Part shown: positions 1 through 7,585 of the stretch, piece by piece
Layout of the letters: each line of letters begins with the position of its first letter
Numbering within the stretch: the stretch's first letter is position 1
Virus record (IMG/VR): IMGVR_UViG_3300048583_000161
Coordinates: 1-50,909 of that record
Source: a virus
Direction: 5' to 3' (one strand)
DNA: 50,909 nt
Notes under the pieces: generated by a model
The model's input: the letters and a program-made list of their open reading frames with translations, nothing else
The model's database searches: none
Told to the model about the DNA's origin: nothing
Made by a program: the position numbers and the translations under genes

Positions 1-30
1 GACTGTCAATGTAGAGTACGATGTTTGCAC
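1..30 (-). CDS. possible 5' end of a gene leaving the window
   Basis: An open frame begins with GTG at position 30 and runs leftwards off the window, reading V-Q-T-S-Y-S-T-L-T-V. A CGGAG stretch lies about 8 bases upstream of the GTG, and two promoters (105-133 and 199-227) point at it. Only ten codons are visible, so the product is unknown and the call is weak. Confidence 0.25.
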   Translation of the reverse strand, partial: MQTSYSTLTV

Positions 31-104
31 TTTACCGCTCCGAAAAGGTTGAACGTTTTGTTCGTTTTATTTATGGATTTGGGAAGATTCTTGATCAGAA
101 GAGT

Positions 105-133
105 ATTTTAACACAGAGAGCTATCAAAGTAAA
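105..133 (-). promoter_or_regulatory. sigma70-like promoter
   Basis: On the minus strand TTTACT (128-133) and TAAAAT (105-110) are 17 bases apart. It is the second of two tandem promoters reading out of the window to the left. Confidence 0.6.
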
Positions 134-198
134 CAGTAGATTTCCTTGATGCTCCGAGTGACTTTCTGAAGATTCCTCGTTTGTCCAGCTGATGAGTC

Positions 199-227
199 AT
201 TATACACTGTTCTGAGTCAGATGTAAA
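199..227 (-). promoter_or_regulatory. sigma70-like promoter
   Basis: TTTACA (222-227), 17-base spacer, TATAAT (199-204) on the minus strand. It sits just after the stop codon of the 235-618 gene, so it starts a new transcription unit running leftwards out of the window. Confidence 0.75.
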
Positions 228-234
228 CAGTAGA

Positions 235-618
235 TTACCACACGTCCGGCTTAGTCGTTTTACCCTTCGGGTGAACCGTGGGACGGAGCTTGAAAACTTC
301 TCCGTGCTCCATGAACATGGTCATCAGAGCGAGAATAACTTCAGAAGGAAAACCTTCTCGACCCTGAGTATCGCTCCAAAGCAAGTGAGCCATTCGATCA
401 TGGGCTTCTTGCGTACCCCACATCGATCGAATCTGGTATTGAATGCGTGGGAATTTCTCTTTGAGAATCTCCTCATGCTCAGCCAGCGATTTCTGCGGCG
501 CGAGTGGAATTACCTGAGCGCACTGACCCGGCCGATGAACGACGGTGTACGACTTTGGCCGTTCACCCTCACCTTCAGAAGATGGGGTGAACTCAAGTGG
601 TGGTAGATCGTCTTTCAT
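235..618 (-). CDS. hypothetical protein, 127 aa
   Basis: I do not recognise the family. The product is soluble and charged, with a proline-rich N-terminus (MKDDLPPLEFTP) and no membrane segment. Its ATG overlaps the stop codon of the upstream gene (615-944) by 4 bases, so the two are probably translationally coupled and expressed from the promoter at 977-1005. Coding status rests on length, overlap and operon position. Confidence 0.7.
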   Translation of the reverse strand: MKDDLPPLEFTPSSEGEGERPKSYTVVHRPGQCAQVIPLAPQKSLAEHEEILKEKFPRIQYQIRSMWGTQEAHDRMAHLLWSDTQGREGFPSEVILALMTMFMEHGEVFKLRPTVHPKGKTTKPDVW

Positions 619-944
619 TTATCGCCCGGCTTGAAGGTAAAATTGGATTCGTAGCTTTCGTTGTAGCCCGGCTTGTCGAAGGTAACCTTCCAACCGGCCT
701 TTCGAAACATGGGCTCAATGTCAAGCCACTTCTTTTCGTAGAAATGATTGTAGGATGGAGCATCGCTTCCGTTCTTCACGAACAGCTGCTGCGCAAGCTC
801 GATAATTTCAGAGCACTTGATGTTGATGCTTGAATCGAACCTGGCGGCAAGCAAGATATTTACTGCCGCGACAACCTCATTTGGTATGAGAGTGATTTTG
901 TTAGCCTGTGCCTCTTCAGGACTCAGCGGCTTTACTTCAGACAT
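615..944 (-). CDS. hypothetical protein, 109 aa
   Basis: First gene of a short operon behind the promoter at 977-1005; the leader is about 25 bases with an AGGAG ribosome site before the ATG. The protein is soluble, with a hydrophobic helix around residues 21-34 (LIPNEVVAAVNILLA) and a basic aromatic C-terminal half. No family recognised. Confidence 0.75.
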   Translation of the reverse strand: MSEVKPLSPEEAQANKITLIPNEVVAAVNILLAARFDSSINIKCSEIIELAQQLFVKNGSDAPSYNHFYEKKWLDIEPMFRKAGWKVTFDKPGYNESYESNFTFKPGDK

Positions 945-976
945 TTCAAAACTCCTAGTCAGGGCAGCGTAAGAAC

Positions 977-1005
977 ATTATAACCTGTTTCTAACCGGAA
1001 GTAAA
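977..1005 (-). promoter_or_regulatory. sigma70-like promoter
   Basis: TTTACT (1000-1005), 17-base spacer, TATAAT (977-982). It drives the 615-944 and 235-618 gene pair. Confidence 0.75.
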
Positions 1006-1016
1006 CTGATCGTTGG

Positions 1017-2252
1017 TCAAATTTCCTTGATGTCGCTAGCAGACTCGCCGTAACTGAGATACCGAACTCGACCAATTCGGTTGAGAAGGTCAATCAGCTG
1101 TTCATGCGTGACAGTCTCAGTCTCACAGCTGTAGTACATGTCGCTGTGACAGATGACGACTTCATCACCAATCTGATCGAGACATGTCAGCGCGATCTCA
1201 GGCTGGTTGATCTTGATGCGCAGCTTTTCAGCGAGGTCAATGCTGAGCTGCATGTCGGTGTTGATGATGCTGTGTAGCTTGAAGATGTCGAGCGGTGCGT
1301 AACGGAATTCACCCTGCCAATCACCCTTGACATTCGTCTTGTCGACGATTGTGTTCTTGCTGAACTTCATACCTTCATGAGGCAGAGGACCGGCACCGTG
1401 GCGGGTCTTGTATGCGCGAGTCACGTAGACAGGAGTAATCTCAGTCACGCCGAGATTTGCAGCAGCAATGAGTGCGCCCTGCAAACCAGTCTGCGAACGA
1501 GTGACATGCGGGAATGCGCCCATGAATTCGTCGAGCTCGAGACCTTGCGCGCCTTCAAAGATGAATGCGTCGTGACGACCATAGTTACCAGGGGCGTGCC
1601 TCTGTCCGAGCAAGCAAGACGCATTGTCCTGGAGGCTCTTGATGGCGACATCCAGGTTCCACAGAGTCATTAGCGATTCGACCTTCGACTGATCGGCATT
1701 CGCAAGACCGTCCTTTAGCTCGTCGTAGCGAGGAGTCCACCAGTTGGTGAGAACATCCCGCATCTGCTGTTCGAAGCCAGGCGAGTAGATGTCTTCGACG
1801 TTGATCCGATAACCAGCGCAACCGCGGGTAACCGTCTCATTGATACCGACGCCGCAGGAACCGTGGCGGTTATTTCCGCGTGAGAGTTCACGAAGTGCGT
1901 TGAGTACGATATCGAAAAGTGTGGTGACCGCACACGAAGGATGAACCTCAGTCCGAGGAAAGATGTTCATCTTGGACAGTTCACCGAGTTCCCGCTTCAT
2001 GATGAGCGGGTTGACAATGAAATTCGAAGAGAGGTAGGTAGACGCTCCAGCAAAACTGCCGGCTCCCACGTGACTGAAAACGTGTCGTCCCTGTTCGCTT
2101 ACTACGGTATGACCGGCCTGACCACCACCGTTAAACCGGACATTTACCGGTGGCCTGTCTGTGGTGAACTTGCGAACAAGGTAATCAGTCATGAGACCTT
2201 TGCCCTCGTCACCGTAGCCTGCACCAATTACTGCGTAAGCGATCTTGTTCAT
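1017..2252 (-). CDS. purA: adenylosuccinate synthetase (PurA-like)
   Basis: Joins IMP and aspartate with GTP to make adenylosuccinate, the committed step to AMP. The P-loop-like motif GDEGKG is at residues 14-19, with the catalytic-base Asp at 15, and AGHT carries the transition-state His at about 48. The segment CGVGINETVTRG near residue 133 matches the IMP-binding GTTGRGIGP loop. Length (411 aa) is close to the bacterial 430. The Asp matters: phage PurZ enzymes, which make 2-aminoadenine precursors, usually have Ser or Gly there, so this looks like true PurA chemistry although the sequence is divergent. GAGAGG lies before the ATG. No obvious promoter lies in the 55-base gap upstream; it may be read through from the vWA gene. 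Confidence 0.9.
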   Translation of the reverse strand: MNKIAYAVIGAGYGDEGKGLMTDYLVRKFTTDRPPVNVRFNGGGQAGHTVVSEQGRHVFSHVGAGSFAGASTYLSSNFIVNPLIMKRELGELSKMNIFPRTEVHPSCAVTTLFDIVLNALRELSRGNNRHGSCGVGINETVTRGCAGYRINVEDIYSPGFEQQMRDVLTNWWTPRYDELKDGLANADQSKVESLMTLWNLDVAIKSLQDNASCLLGQRHAPGNYGRHDAFIFEGAQGLELDEFMGAFPHVTRSQTGLQGALIAAANLGVTEITPVYVTRAYKTRHGAGPLPHEGMKFSKNTIVDKTNVKGDWQGEFRYAPLDIFKLHSIINTDMQLSIDLAEKLRIKINQPEIALTCLDQIGDEVVICHSDMYYSCETETVTHEQLIDLLNRIGRVRYLSYGESASDIKEI

Positions 2253-2307
2253 CTACCTATTCCTCTCATCGAGTTGAGCCAGCTGGGGAGCTGCTCAAAC
2301 TTTTACT

Positions 2308-3201
2308 TCAGGCTACCTGCAGCGCATTGCTGAAAGCGTATTCCAGTTCCTTCGGAATATCCGACTCAGCGATCACTTCGTTGATGTCAGCACCGTTGGC
2401 AATCTTCAGTGTGGCAGTGACGATGGCCGACAGGTGACGGTGATTGCGCATGAAGATCGCGTTGGCGCCCAGGAGTTCAGACCACTGTGCACGCACCGGG
2501 TTCAGACGGCTGCGGCAGTAGTTGCCTTCTTCAGCGATGATGTGGAACACGCTGAACTTCTTCTGGGCTTCGGCGAGCAGCTCATGCGTAGAGCCAGCGG
2601 AAACATGCTGACCTCGGCCGAAGGTCTTGCGAAGGCCGCTCTCGTCCAGGTCTTCCGGCGGCATTTCGTCGCCGATGGTGAAGAGGTAACCCTTCTTACC
2701 GCGCTTCTCGAAGGAGTCGGTCGACGTCTTGTGAGCAGCGAAGTACCACGGAAGGTTGTAGGACTCGGTGTTGTTACCACCGCCACCACCTTCGAGCCAC
2801 ATCGAGCGAAGCTGCTCGATCAGTGGAATGGCACCAGCTTCGAACTGCGAAGCCTGCAGGGGAGCCGAGTCGCTGTAGACATCGCCGATGCCCATGAACA
2901 TGACATGCGGGTCAGTGACAGGGAGCTCTTCGTAAATTGAGCCCATCAGCGCAGGCAGCTGCTCCTTGGCGATGGCTTCAGCAACGAAGCCCATGGAGCC
3001 GGTGACATCGAGACCGATGATAATCGGCGTCGACTTCGGATTGATGTCCGAGTCGCGCGATTCACGGATGACGATCTTGCTGGGGTCCAGAGCCGCGGGA
3101 ATACCGCGGCTCGTGAAGACTTCTTCTCGGCGAGCGGACTTCAGCTTGTGCGTGTCCGAATAACTCGAGTAGTCTGAGGAACTGAAACGTGAGTAACCCA
3201 T
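2308..3201 (-). CDS. von Willebrand factor A domain protein
   Basis: A 297-aa protein with a vWA fold. IIIGLDVTGSMG (about residues 60-71) is the MIDAS metal-binding motif DxTxS, with further acidic motifs (GIGDVYSD, TIGDEMPP) where the domain normally completes the site. Such domains mediate metal-dependent protein-protein contacts. The glycine run near residue 139 is a probable surface loop. An AAGGAG site precedes the ATG. It follows the Met/Gly-rich gene by 15 bases in one transcription unit, suggesting the two products work together. Role in the phage unknown. Confidence 0.85.
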   Translation of the reverse strand: MGYSRFSSSDYSSYSDTHKLKSARREEVFTSRGIPAALDPSKIVIRESRDSDINPKSTPIIIGLDVTGSMGFVAEAIAKEQLPALMGSIYEELPVTDPHVMFMGIGDVYSDSAPLQASQFEAGAIPLIEQLRSMWLEGGGGGNNTESYNLPWYFAAHKTSTDSFEKRGKKGYLFTIGDEMPPEDLDESGLRKTFGRGQHVSAGSTHELLAEAQKKFSVFHIIAEEGNYCRSRLNPVRAQWSELLGANAIFMRNHRHLSAIVTATLKIANGADINEVIAESDIPKELEYAFSNALQVA

Positions 3202-3216
3202 GGTCGTTCTCCTTGA

Positions 3217-3903
3217 TTAAGTGCGGAAGGGGCCGAGCTTGCTGCTGGAGCTGCCGCCACCGAAGAGACCGCCACCGTCGCCACCGAGCATCTTCGACAT
3301 CATCATCATCTGCATCATGCCGCCCATCGGATTGGCACCGGCAGTACCACCACCGACTCCACCCATCTGGCTCATGAGCATCAGAGGCATCATCTTTTCC
3401 ATGTCGAGGCTGTCGCCGCCCATCATGAGCATCGGCAGCATCATGCTCTGGAAGCCTGCGAGGCCGTCAGTGCCACCCGGCAGCATGGTGACCAGGCTGC
3501 GAACCACGAGTACACCACCATCCAGGCCGAACATCTGCACCTTCGGCGGTACCCAGCTGCTGACGTTGCCACCAGCGCGCATGATGCGGAAGGTCTTCTT
3601 GTCGGATGCCGAGTTCTTGATCTGAACGATCCAGCCAGGAGCGTCGCCGCTCGTGTAGATCAGATCACCGACCTTGACGGCATCGGCGGGGGTGGCCTGT
3701 GCGAAGGCCGGCAGAGCAACACCGAAGTCTTCGAACGGGTTGATCACGATGGTTGCGTCGTCGCCTTCACCTTCGATCGTGGCGATTTCGCCTTCGCGGG
3801 TACGGACGCCGAGCTTGCCGGACATCAGGTCCCAAACCACCGAGTCCACCTTGCGGAACATTCGGCCCATCAACTTATCTACTGACATGCTTGAACTTTT
3901 CAT
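3217..3903 (-). CDS. hypothetical protein with Met/Gly-rich tail, 228 aa
   Basis: The N-terminal ~140 residues look like a compact beta-rich domain. The last ~90 are low-complexity, rich in Met and Gly (MMLPMLMMGG, MMQMMMMSKM, LGGDGGGLFGGG), resembling a flexible or self-associating tail. It is first in the operon behind the promoter at 3943-3971, followed by the vWA gene. An internal Met at residue 6 is an alternative start. Family not recognised; a partner role with the vWA protein is inferred only from adjacency. Confidence 0.75.
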   Translation of the reverse strand: MKSSSMSVDKLMGRMFRKVDSVVWDLMSGKLGVRTREGEIATIEGEGDDATIVINPFEDFGVALPAFAQATPADAVKVGDLIYTSGDAPGWIVQIKNSASDKKTFRIMRAGGNVSSWVPPKVQMFGLDGGVLVVRSLVTMLPGGTDGLAGFQSMMLPMLMMGGDSLDMEKMMPLMLMSQMGGVGGGTAGANPMGGMMQMMMMSKMLGGDGGGLFGGGSSSSKLGPFRT

Positions 3904-3942
3904 TTTGTCTCTCCTGTGAAAGGGTTGTAAGGCTGACAGAAT

Positions 3943-3971
3943 ATTATACCCTGCCAGCCTCGTTAGTTAAA
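3943..3971 (-). promoter_or_regulatory. sigma70-like promoter
   Basis: TTTAAC (3966-3971), 17-base spacer, TATAAT (3943-3948). Its -35 overlaps the stop codon of the nicotinamide phosphoribosyltransferase gene. It drives the 3217-3903 and vWA genes. Confidence 0.7.
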
Positions 3972-5391
3972 CTGCACAGCGTGCGCGGACTTCAGCGAGG
4001 GTGGTCGGGTTATACAGGACGCCCTTGTCGTAGACCGTTACCATCAGGTCTTCGAACTCGGCATTCAGTTCGCCATTGCCAGTGAGAGTAAGAACTTCAC
4101 CAGTCATGCGGCTGCGTACCAGGGTCATGCGACCTTCCTTCGACTTCTTGCCAGGATCGGTAATCGGATCCTTCGAGATGCCAATCCAGCGCTCTTCATC
4201 TCCTTCCTTCACTCGAATAGCACTGGCCTTCTGCGCGAACTTGTAGGTGTCGCGATTCACCTTCTGGAGCAGAGCACCGCCACTACCAAACACGACGTTG
4301 TCTGCGGCATATCCCATGTCAGCGATCTTGTTCAGGAGCTTGCGAATTGCGTCATGATCGACGCCATCGCCCTGGAGGATGCCAACGTAGTTGACCTTCT
4401 TGAAGCCCATGGCGTTGACAGTGGTACCGAAAGTTGCAGCCTGCATCTCGAGGATGCGGATGACGGTCTCCATCATGTCGCCGCTGTCAGGGCGGAAAAC
4501 CAGCTTCACGCCGCTTTCGATGACTTCATCGCGGAGCGTGGTGCAGATTGCGGTAGCTGCGCGGTAGACATCGTAGCCATCGATGACGATCGAGACGATG
4601 CCGCCCTTGCGACCAAGGTTCTTGATGACGTGGCGGATGTATTCGATCTCTTCAGCCGGGCTGGCACCGAACGAGCATTCGACGCTGTGCTCGGTAGCCG
4701 GCACCGAGAAGGCCGCCATCGTTTCGCTGTAGTAGAAGTTTGCAGCGCGGACACCTTCGATGGTATCCGAACCCATGAAGTTGACCAGGTGGGCAGCACC
4801 ACCGATTTCAGCCTGCTCGCTGCTCGTGACACCGCGGCCGCCGAAGTCGTGCAGTGCAAAGGGCAGCATGTTGAGGTCTGCGCCAGTGCGGTCGTAGATG
4901 TCCTTGAGGTCGCGCTTGATCAGGTAGTCCATCGAGGCGATGGTGGTGGGATACCAGATACCGCGGAGAAGGGCCGTCTCGATGTAGCTCGTCAGCCAGA
5001 AGACTTCGTTGTCATCGCACTCGATGGTGACGATGGCGTTGCCACTGCGTACCGGAGTACCTTCACGCACTGCCCGAATCTTAAGGGGCAGATAGCCGTT
5101 GTACTTCTCGACGATGTACTCCCACTTGCTGCGATCGAACGGTTCGCCATGGAGAGCAGCGAAGGTTTCAGCTTCGTCGATGTGGGCAGTCGTGACCTGG
5201 ATGGTCAGGAACTTGCGGAGGAACATCTGCATGCCGAAGGGAACGATGATGTCGTTGCCCTTGGTGCGTGCTTCGATGTACGAGAACATGCCGGTGACCT
5301 TCTTCGGATATGCGAAGGCATGCGAGAGCTTGTAGCTGTCAACGGCGAGGATGGGATTGTAGCTGAGAACGTTGAGGTTGTTGCTGTTCAT
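3967..5391 (-). CDS. nadV: nicotinamide phosphoribosyltransferase (NadV/NAMPT)
   Basis: Converts nicotinamide and PRPP to NMN, the first step of NAD+ salvage from nicotinamide. At 474 aa it matches the family. Signature segments include LHDFGGRGVTSSEQAEIGG, the SVPATEHSV segment with the catalytic His, the PRPP-contacting RPDSGDM, and GSGGALLQKVNRDTYKFA. It is the second gene of an operon with the NMN adenylyltransferase (5449-6525). The 57-base gap between them has no clear promoter but holds the palindrome at 5420-5436. AAGGAG lies before the ATG. Together the two enzymes rebuild NAD+ from the nicotinamide released by NAD-cleaving defence systems. Confidence 0.95.
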   Translation of the reverse strand: MNSNNLNVLSYNPILAVDSYKLSHAFAYPKKVTGMFSYIEARTKGNDIIVPFGMQMFLRKFLTIQVTTAHIDEAETFAALHGEPFDRSKWEYIVEKYNGYLPLKIRAVREGTPVRSGNAIVTIECDDNEVFWLTSYIETALLRGIWYPTTIASMDYLIKRDLKDIYDRTGADLNMLPFALHDFGGRGVTSSEQAEIGGAAHLVNFMGSDTIEGVRAANFYYSETMAAFSVPATEHSVECSFGASPAEEIEYIRHVIKNLGRKGGIVSIVIDGYDVYRAATAICTTLRDEVIESGVKLVFRPDSGDMMETVIRILEMQAATFGTTVNAMGFKKVNYVGILQGDGVDHDAIRKLLNKIADMGYAADNVVFGSGGALLQKVNRDTYKFAQKASAIRVKEGDEERWIGISKDPITDPGKKSKEGRMTLVRSRMTGEVLTLTGNGELNAEFEDLMVTVYDKGVLYNPTTLAEVRARCAV

Positions 5392-5419
5392 GATAAGCTC
5401 CTTATCAAGTGAAGTTGAC

Positions 5420-5436
5420 CTAGGATCGATTCCTAG
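5420..5436 (-). promoter_or_regulatory. CTAGG palindrome, copy 1 (upstream of nadV)
   Basis: Minus-strand CTAGGAATCGATCCTAG lies 28 bases before the nadV ATG. It can form a 5-bp stem with a 7-base loop. A near-identical copy precedes nadM. It is either an operator or a 5'-UTR RNA element shared by the two NAD genes. Confidence 0.6.
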
Positions 5437-5448
5437 ATGTGTTGCGAT

Positions 5449-6525
5449 TTAAAGACGGGCGTACAGGGTGCTCAGAATCGAGTGGTGATCTTCGAACCAC
5501 TTTTCGGTTCTGTTGAGTGCTTCGTTGATCGGCAGCCACATGACCTTCTGGACTTCACCCTTTTGCGGCTTGGTCTTCGGCAGCGGCTTCGTGTCGTCGA
5601 GGCGGAGGAGGAAGCCGGTAGTGAGAGTGCGACCACGAAGGCTGCGATCTGGGTTGTCGAAGATTTCCTTGCTCTTGATCGAGCCATAAAGCTGAGCCTT
5701 CGACAGCTCGATTTGGGTTTCCTCGATGAGCTCACGAACAGCACCGTCAACGAGACGTTCATTCTGCTCCAGAAAGCCACCAGGAAGAGCCCACAGACCG
5801 CGACCAGGGAAGTTGTCGCGAACCACCACCAGCACATGACCAGACTGGATGACGCAAGCATCGACCGTGTTGAAGGTCACGGGATGCGGAGCGACCTTCC
5901 AGGCTTCTTTGTACGAAGCAATGAAGTCGTATTCATTGCAGAGATCGCCATACTCGGCAGTGTCCATGAAGTCCGTGAGGAATTCGATGGTGACGCCCGG
6001 CAGAAGGTCTGCCTGCGGGATGCGCTCCTCGCCGAAGTAGATGTCGCGAACCTTCGTGGCACTCATGTTGAGCGCTTCCTTGTTCGTGATGAGGTCCATC
6101 TTGAAGAAGGTGCCGAAGGTATTCAGGTAGTAGGTCGAGTGGTCGCGATTCGAACCGGTCAGATACACGGTAGGATTGAGGCCGATGCGATCGACCATGG
6201 CGAGCTTCGTGCGATCGACTGCATCCTGGACTTCACGAATCCATGCGGCCTCGTTGTAAGGCTGGTCGTGAAGGGGTTCGATCGCGAGGTTGTAACGGAG
6301 ACCCTGGCTTGCGGCGTACTCGATGACGAAGTTGCGAACGAGGTTCGCGCGTTCATCGTACGTGAAGGGGTTCTTGGTGGTGCGAGCCTGACCAGCCGAA
6401 CCAATCAGGATGAGGACAGCCTTCGAAGAGTGCAGCGCACGCTTCAGAACTTCTGCATGTCCGAGATGGAATGGCGAGAATCTGCCGATGAAGACCGTGA
6501 GGTCCTTTGTTACGTTCGTGTCCAT
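5449..6525 (-). CDS. nadM: bifunctional NMN adenylyltransferase / Nudix hydrolase (NadM-Nudix)
   Basis: Adenylates NMN to NAD+; the fused Nudix domain probably hydrolyses ADP-ribose or related nucleotides. The N-terminal Rossmann nucleotidyltransferase domain has the HxGH motif (HLGH, residues 20-23) and SATKVRD, the counterpart of ISSTxxR. The C-terminal half carries a Nudix box, GGFLEQNERLVDG followed by AVRELIEET, matching Gx5Ex7REUxEE. Length (358 aa) fits the NadM-Nudix architecture known in KVP40-like phages and in bacteria. It is first in the NAD operon, with a promoter at 6595-6623 and a palindrome in the leader. With NadV it makes the NARP2-type NAD+ reconstitution pathway. Confidence 0.93.
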   Translation of the reverse strand: MDTNVTKDLTVFIGRFSPFHLGHAEVLKRALHSSKAVLILIGSAGQARTTKNPFTYDERANLVRNFVIEYAASQGLRYNLAIEPLHDQPYNEAAWIREVQDAVDRTKLAMVDRIGLNPTVYLTGSNRDHSTYYLNTFGTFFKMDLITNKEALNMSATKVRDIYFGEERIPQADLLPGVTIEFLTDFMDTAEYGDLCNEYDFIASYKEAWKVAPHPVTFNTVDACVIQSGHVLVVVRDNFPGRGLWALPGGFLEQNERLVDGAVRELIEETQIELSKAQLYGSIKSKEIFDNPDRSLRGRTLTTGFLLRLDDTKPLPKTKPQKGEVQKVMWLPINEALNRTEKWFEDHHSILSTLYARL

Positions 6526-6558
6526 ACTGGCTCCCAGTAGGTTAGGTGATTAGACAGG

Positions 6559-6575
6559 CTAGGTTCGTTTCCTAG
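6559..6575 (-). promoter_or_regulatory. CTAGG palindrome, copy 2 (upstream of nadM)
   Basis: Minus-strand CTAGGAAACGAACCTAG, differing from the nadV copy at two of 17 positions. It lies 33 bases before the nadM ATG and about 12 bases after the predicted transcription start, inside the leader RNA. An extra G-C pair flanks the stem. Confidence 0.6.
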
Positions 6576-6587
6576 CTGTTCTGAAGT

Positions 6588-6595
6588 TATTTATA
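6588..6595 (-). promoter_or_regulatory. possible T4-type late promoter (TATAAATA)
   Basis: TATAAATA is the exact T4 late-promoter core and lies just downstream of the -10 of the sigma70-like promoter of nadM. The phage has T4-type clamp-loader genes, which fits clamp-dependent late transcription, but no gp55 or gp33 is in view and one octamer could be chance. Confidence 0.3.
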
Positions 6596-6623
6596 TTCTA
6601 GCATGGATCAGTGTGAAAGTAAA
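6595..6623 (-). promoter_or_regulatory. sigma70-like promoter of the NAD operon
   Basis: TTTACT (6618-6623), 17-base spacer, TAGAAT (6595-6600). It drives nadM then nadV. Confidence 0.7.
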
Positions 6624-6645
6624 CTGTTCTTTTCGGTGCTTAACC

Positions 6646-6665
6646 GAGGGGCTTCCGTTCCCCTC
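6646..6665 (-). terminator. probable terminator hairpin
   Basis: GAGGGG / CCCCTC 6-bp stem with an 8-base loop, directly after the 6678-7022 gene. The following T tract is weak (GGTTAAG), so efficiency is uncertain. Confidence 0.45.
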
Positions 6666-6677
6666 TGATTAGTTCTG

Positions 6678-7022
6678 TTAACGCTGGATGAGCTCGATTC
6701 CGCTCGTCTGAGACAGGTACTGAGTCGTAACCTGTTCTGAAGGATCGAAGATGCTGATGACGAACTCAGCAGGAATCTCCACCGTCTCAATCTCCGGGTT
6801 AGACAGAGTCCACGGCACGAATGCCAGACCAACTTGACCAGGCGCTACTGGCTGGAAGCGAAGAACATTCGGACGACGAAGCGTGTACGAAGTAGGCTTG
6901 CCCGCCGTATAGCTTGTAAGACCATTGTCGCGAGCAACGATTTCATCAAACTTTGTATCTACCAACGCGGCGACGACTTCTTCACCCGTGGTAAGCTTGA
7001 ACGCTTTTACTGCATCTACCAT
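6678..7022 (-). CDS. hypothetical protein, possible Sm-like fold, 114 aa
   Basis: The N-terminus VKAFKLTTGEEVVAALVD, followed by a beta-rich sequence, resembles the small Sm/Lsm-like proteins seen in T4-like and cyanophage genomes. That is a resemblance by eye only. No catalytic motif or membrane segment is visible. It is the last gene of the 7.0-7.5 kb pair and is followed by a hairpin at 6646-6665. Confidence 0.7.
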   Translation of the reverse strand: MVDAVKAFKLTTGEEVVAALVDTKFDEIVARDNGLTSYTAGKPTSYTLRRPNVLRFQPVAPGQVGLAFVPWTLSNPEIETVEIPAEFVISIFDPSEQVTTQYLSQTSGIELIQR

Positions 7023-7040
7023 TTGAATCTCCTATTGCGA

Positions 7041-7550
7041 TTATTTGAACAGCTTGATGTTGAGGAGTTGACCTCTGACCTTTAGGTCCGGCCATTCCCA
7101 TCTCTCATCCCATACTACATCGTCAACGAGCAAGACGTCTACTCGATGATCGGAATCTTTTAGCGACTTGCTGAAGCGGTGGCGCATGACCAATCTGAAT
7201 GCTTCACCCTTACCCCAGAATGCGCAAAGCTCTGCGAAGTCAACCGTCGAGGGTTGAATCTTCTTCACTTCACAGCAGATAGGCGTGACGTCATTGTCGA
7301 CAATGAAGACCTGATTGATCTTTCGACCAATCGCTTTCTCAACCATCTCGCGAACATGAATGTCGAAGAGCGTGAGCTCTCTTTCATTCCAAATTGCGAA
7401 GGAGAAGATATGGATTGCGTCGGGGTTGAACTGCTCGATGATGCGCTGAATCTTGTCGAGATTGATAATCTCAGCAGTATGCCAACCATCGACCACGGCG
7501 GTGATGATTGTTTCTTCGAGGTCCAAAAACAGATGTCGGAAAGTTGTCAT
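7041..7550 (-). CDS. hypothetical protein, possible HAD-like fold, 169 aa
   Basis: The N-terminal FLDLEETII and the late acidic LLVDDVVWDE are placed like motifs I and IV of haloacid-dehalogenase phosphatases. However, motif I has Glu where the general-acid Asp is expected (DLE instead of DxD). The central part, AIHIFSFAIWNE, would supply the motif II strand. If it is HAD-like, activity is doubtful. The next gene starts 18 bases downstream. Confidence 0.7.
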   Translation of the reverse strand: MTTFRHLFLDLEETIITAVVDGWHTAEIINLDKIQRIIEQFNPDAIHIFSFAIWNERELTLFDIHVREMVEKAIGRKINQVFIVDNDVTPICCEVKKIQPSTVDFAELCAFWGKGEAFRLVMRHRFSKSLKDSDHRVDVLLVDDVVWDERWEWPDLKVRGQLLNIKLFK

Positions 7551-7585
7551 GTTTTATCCTATCACGTTCTTCGCGTGATGTAAAC

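Noticed and set aside
2270-2304. Hairpin before the PurA gene as a terminator
   Set aside because: The arms (GTTGAGCCAGCT / AGCTGCTCAAAC) mismatch at several positions and no T tract follows on the relevant strand.
4354-5412. Long plus-strand open frame (352 aa) opposite nadV
   Set aside because: Antisense shadow; nadV on the minus strand has all family motifs and a ribosome site.
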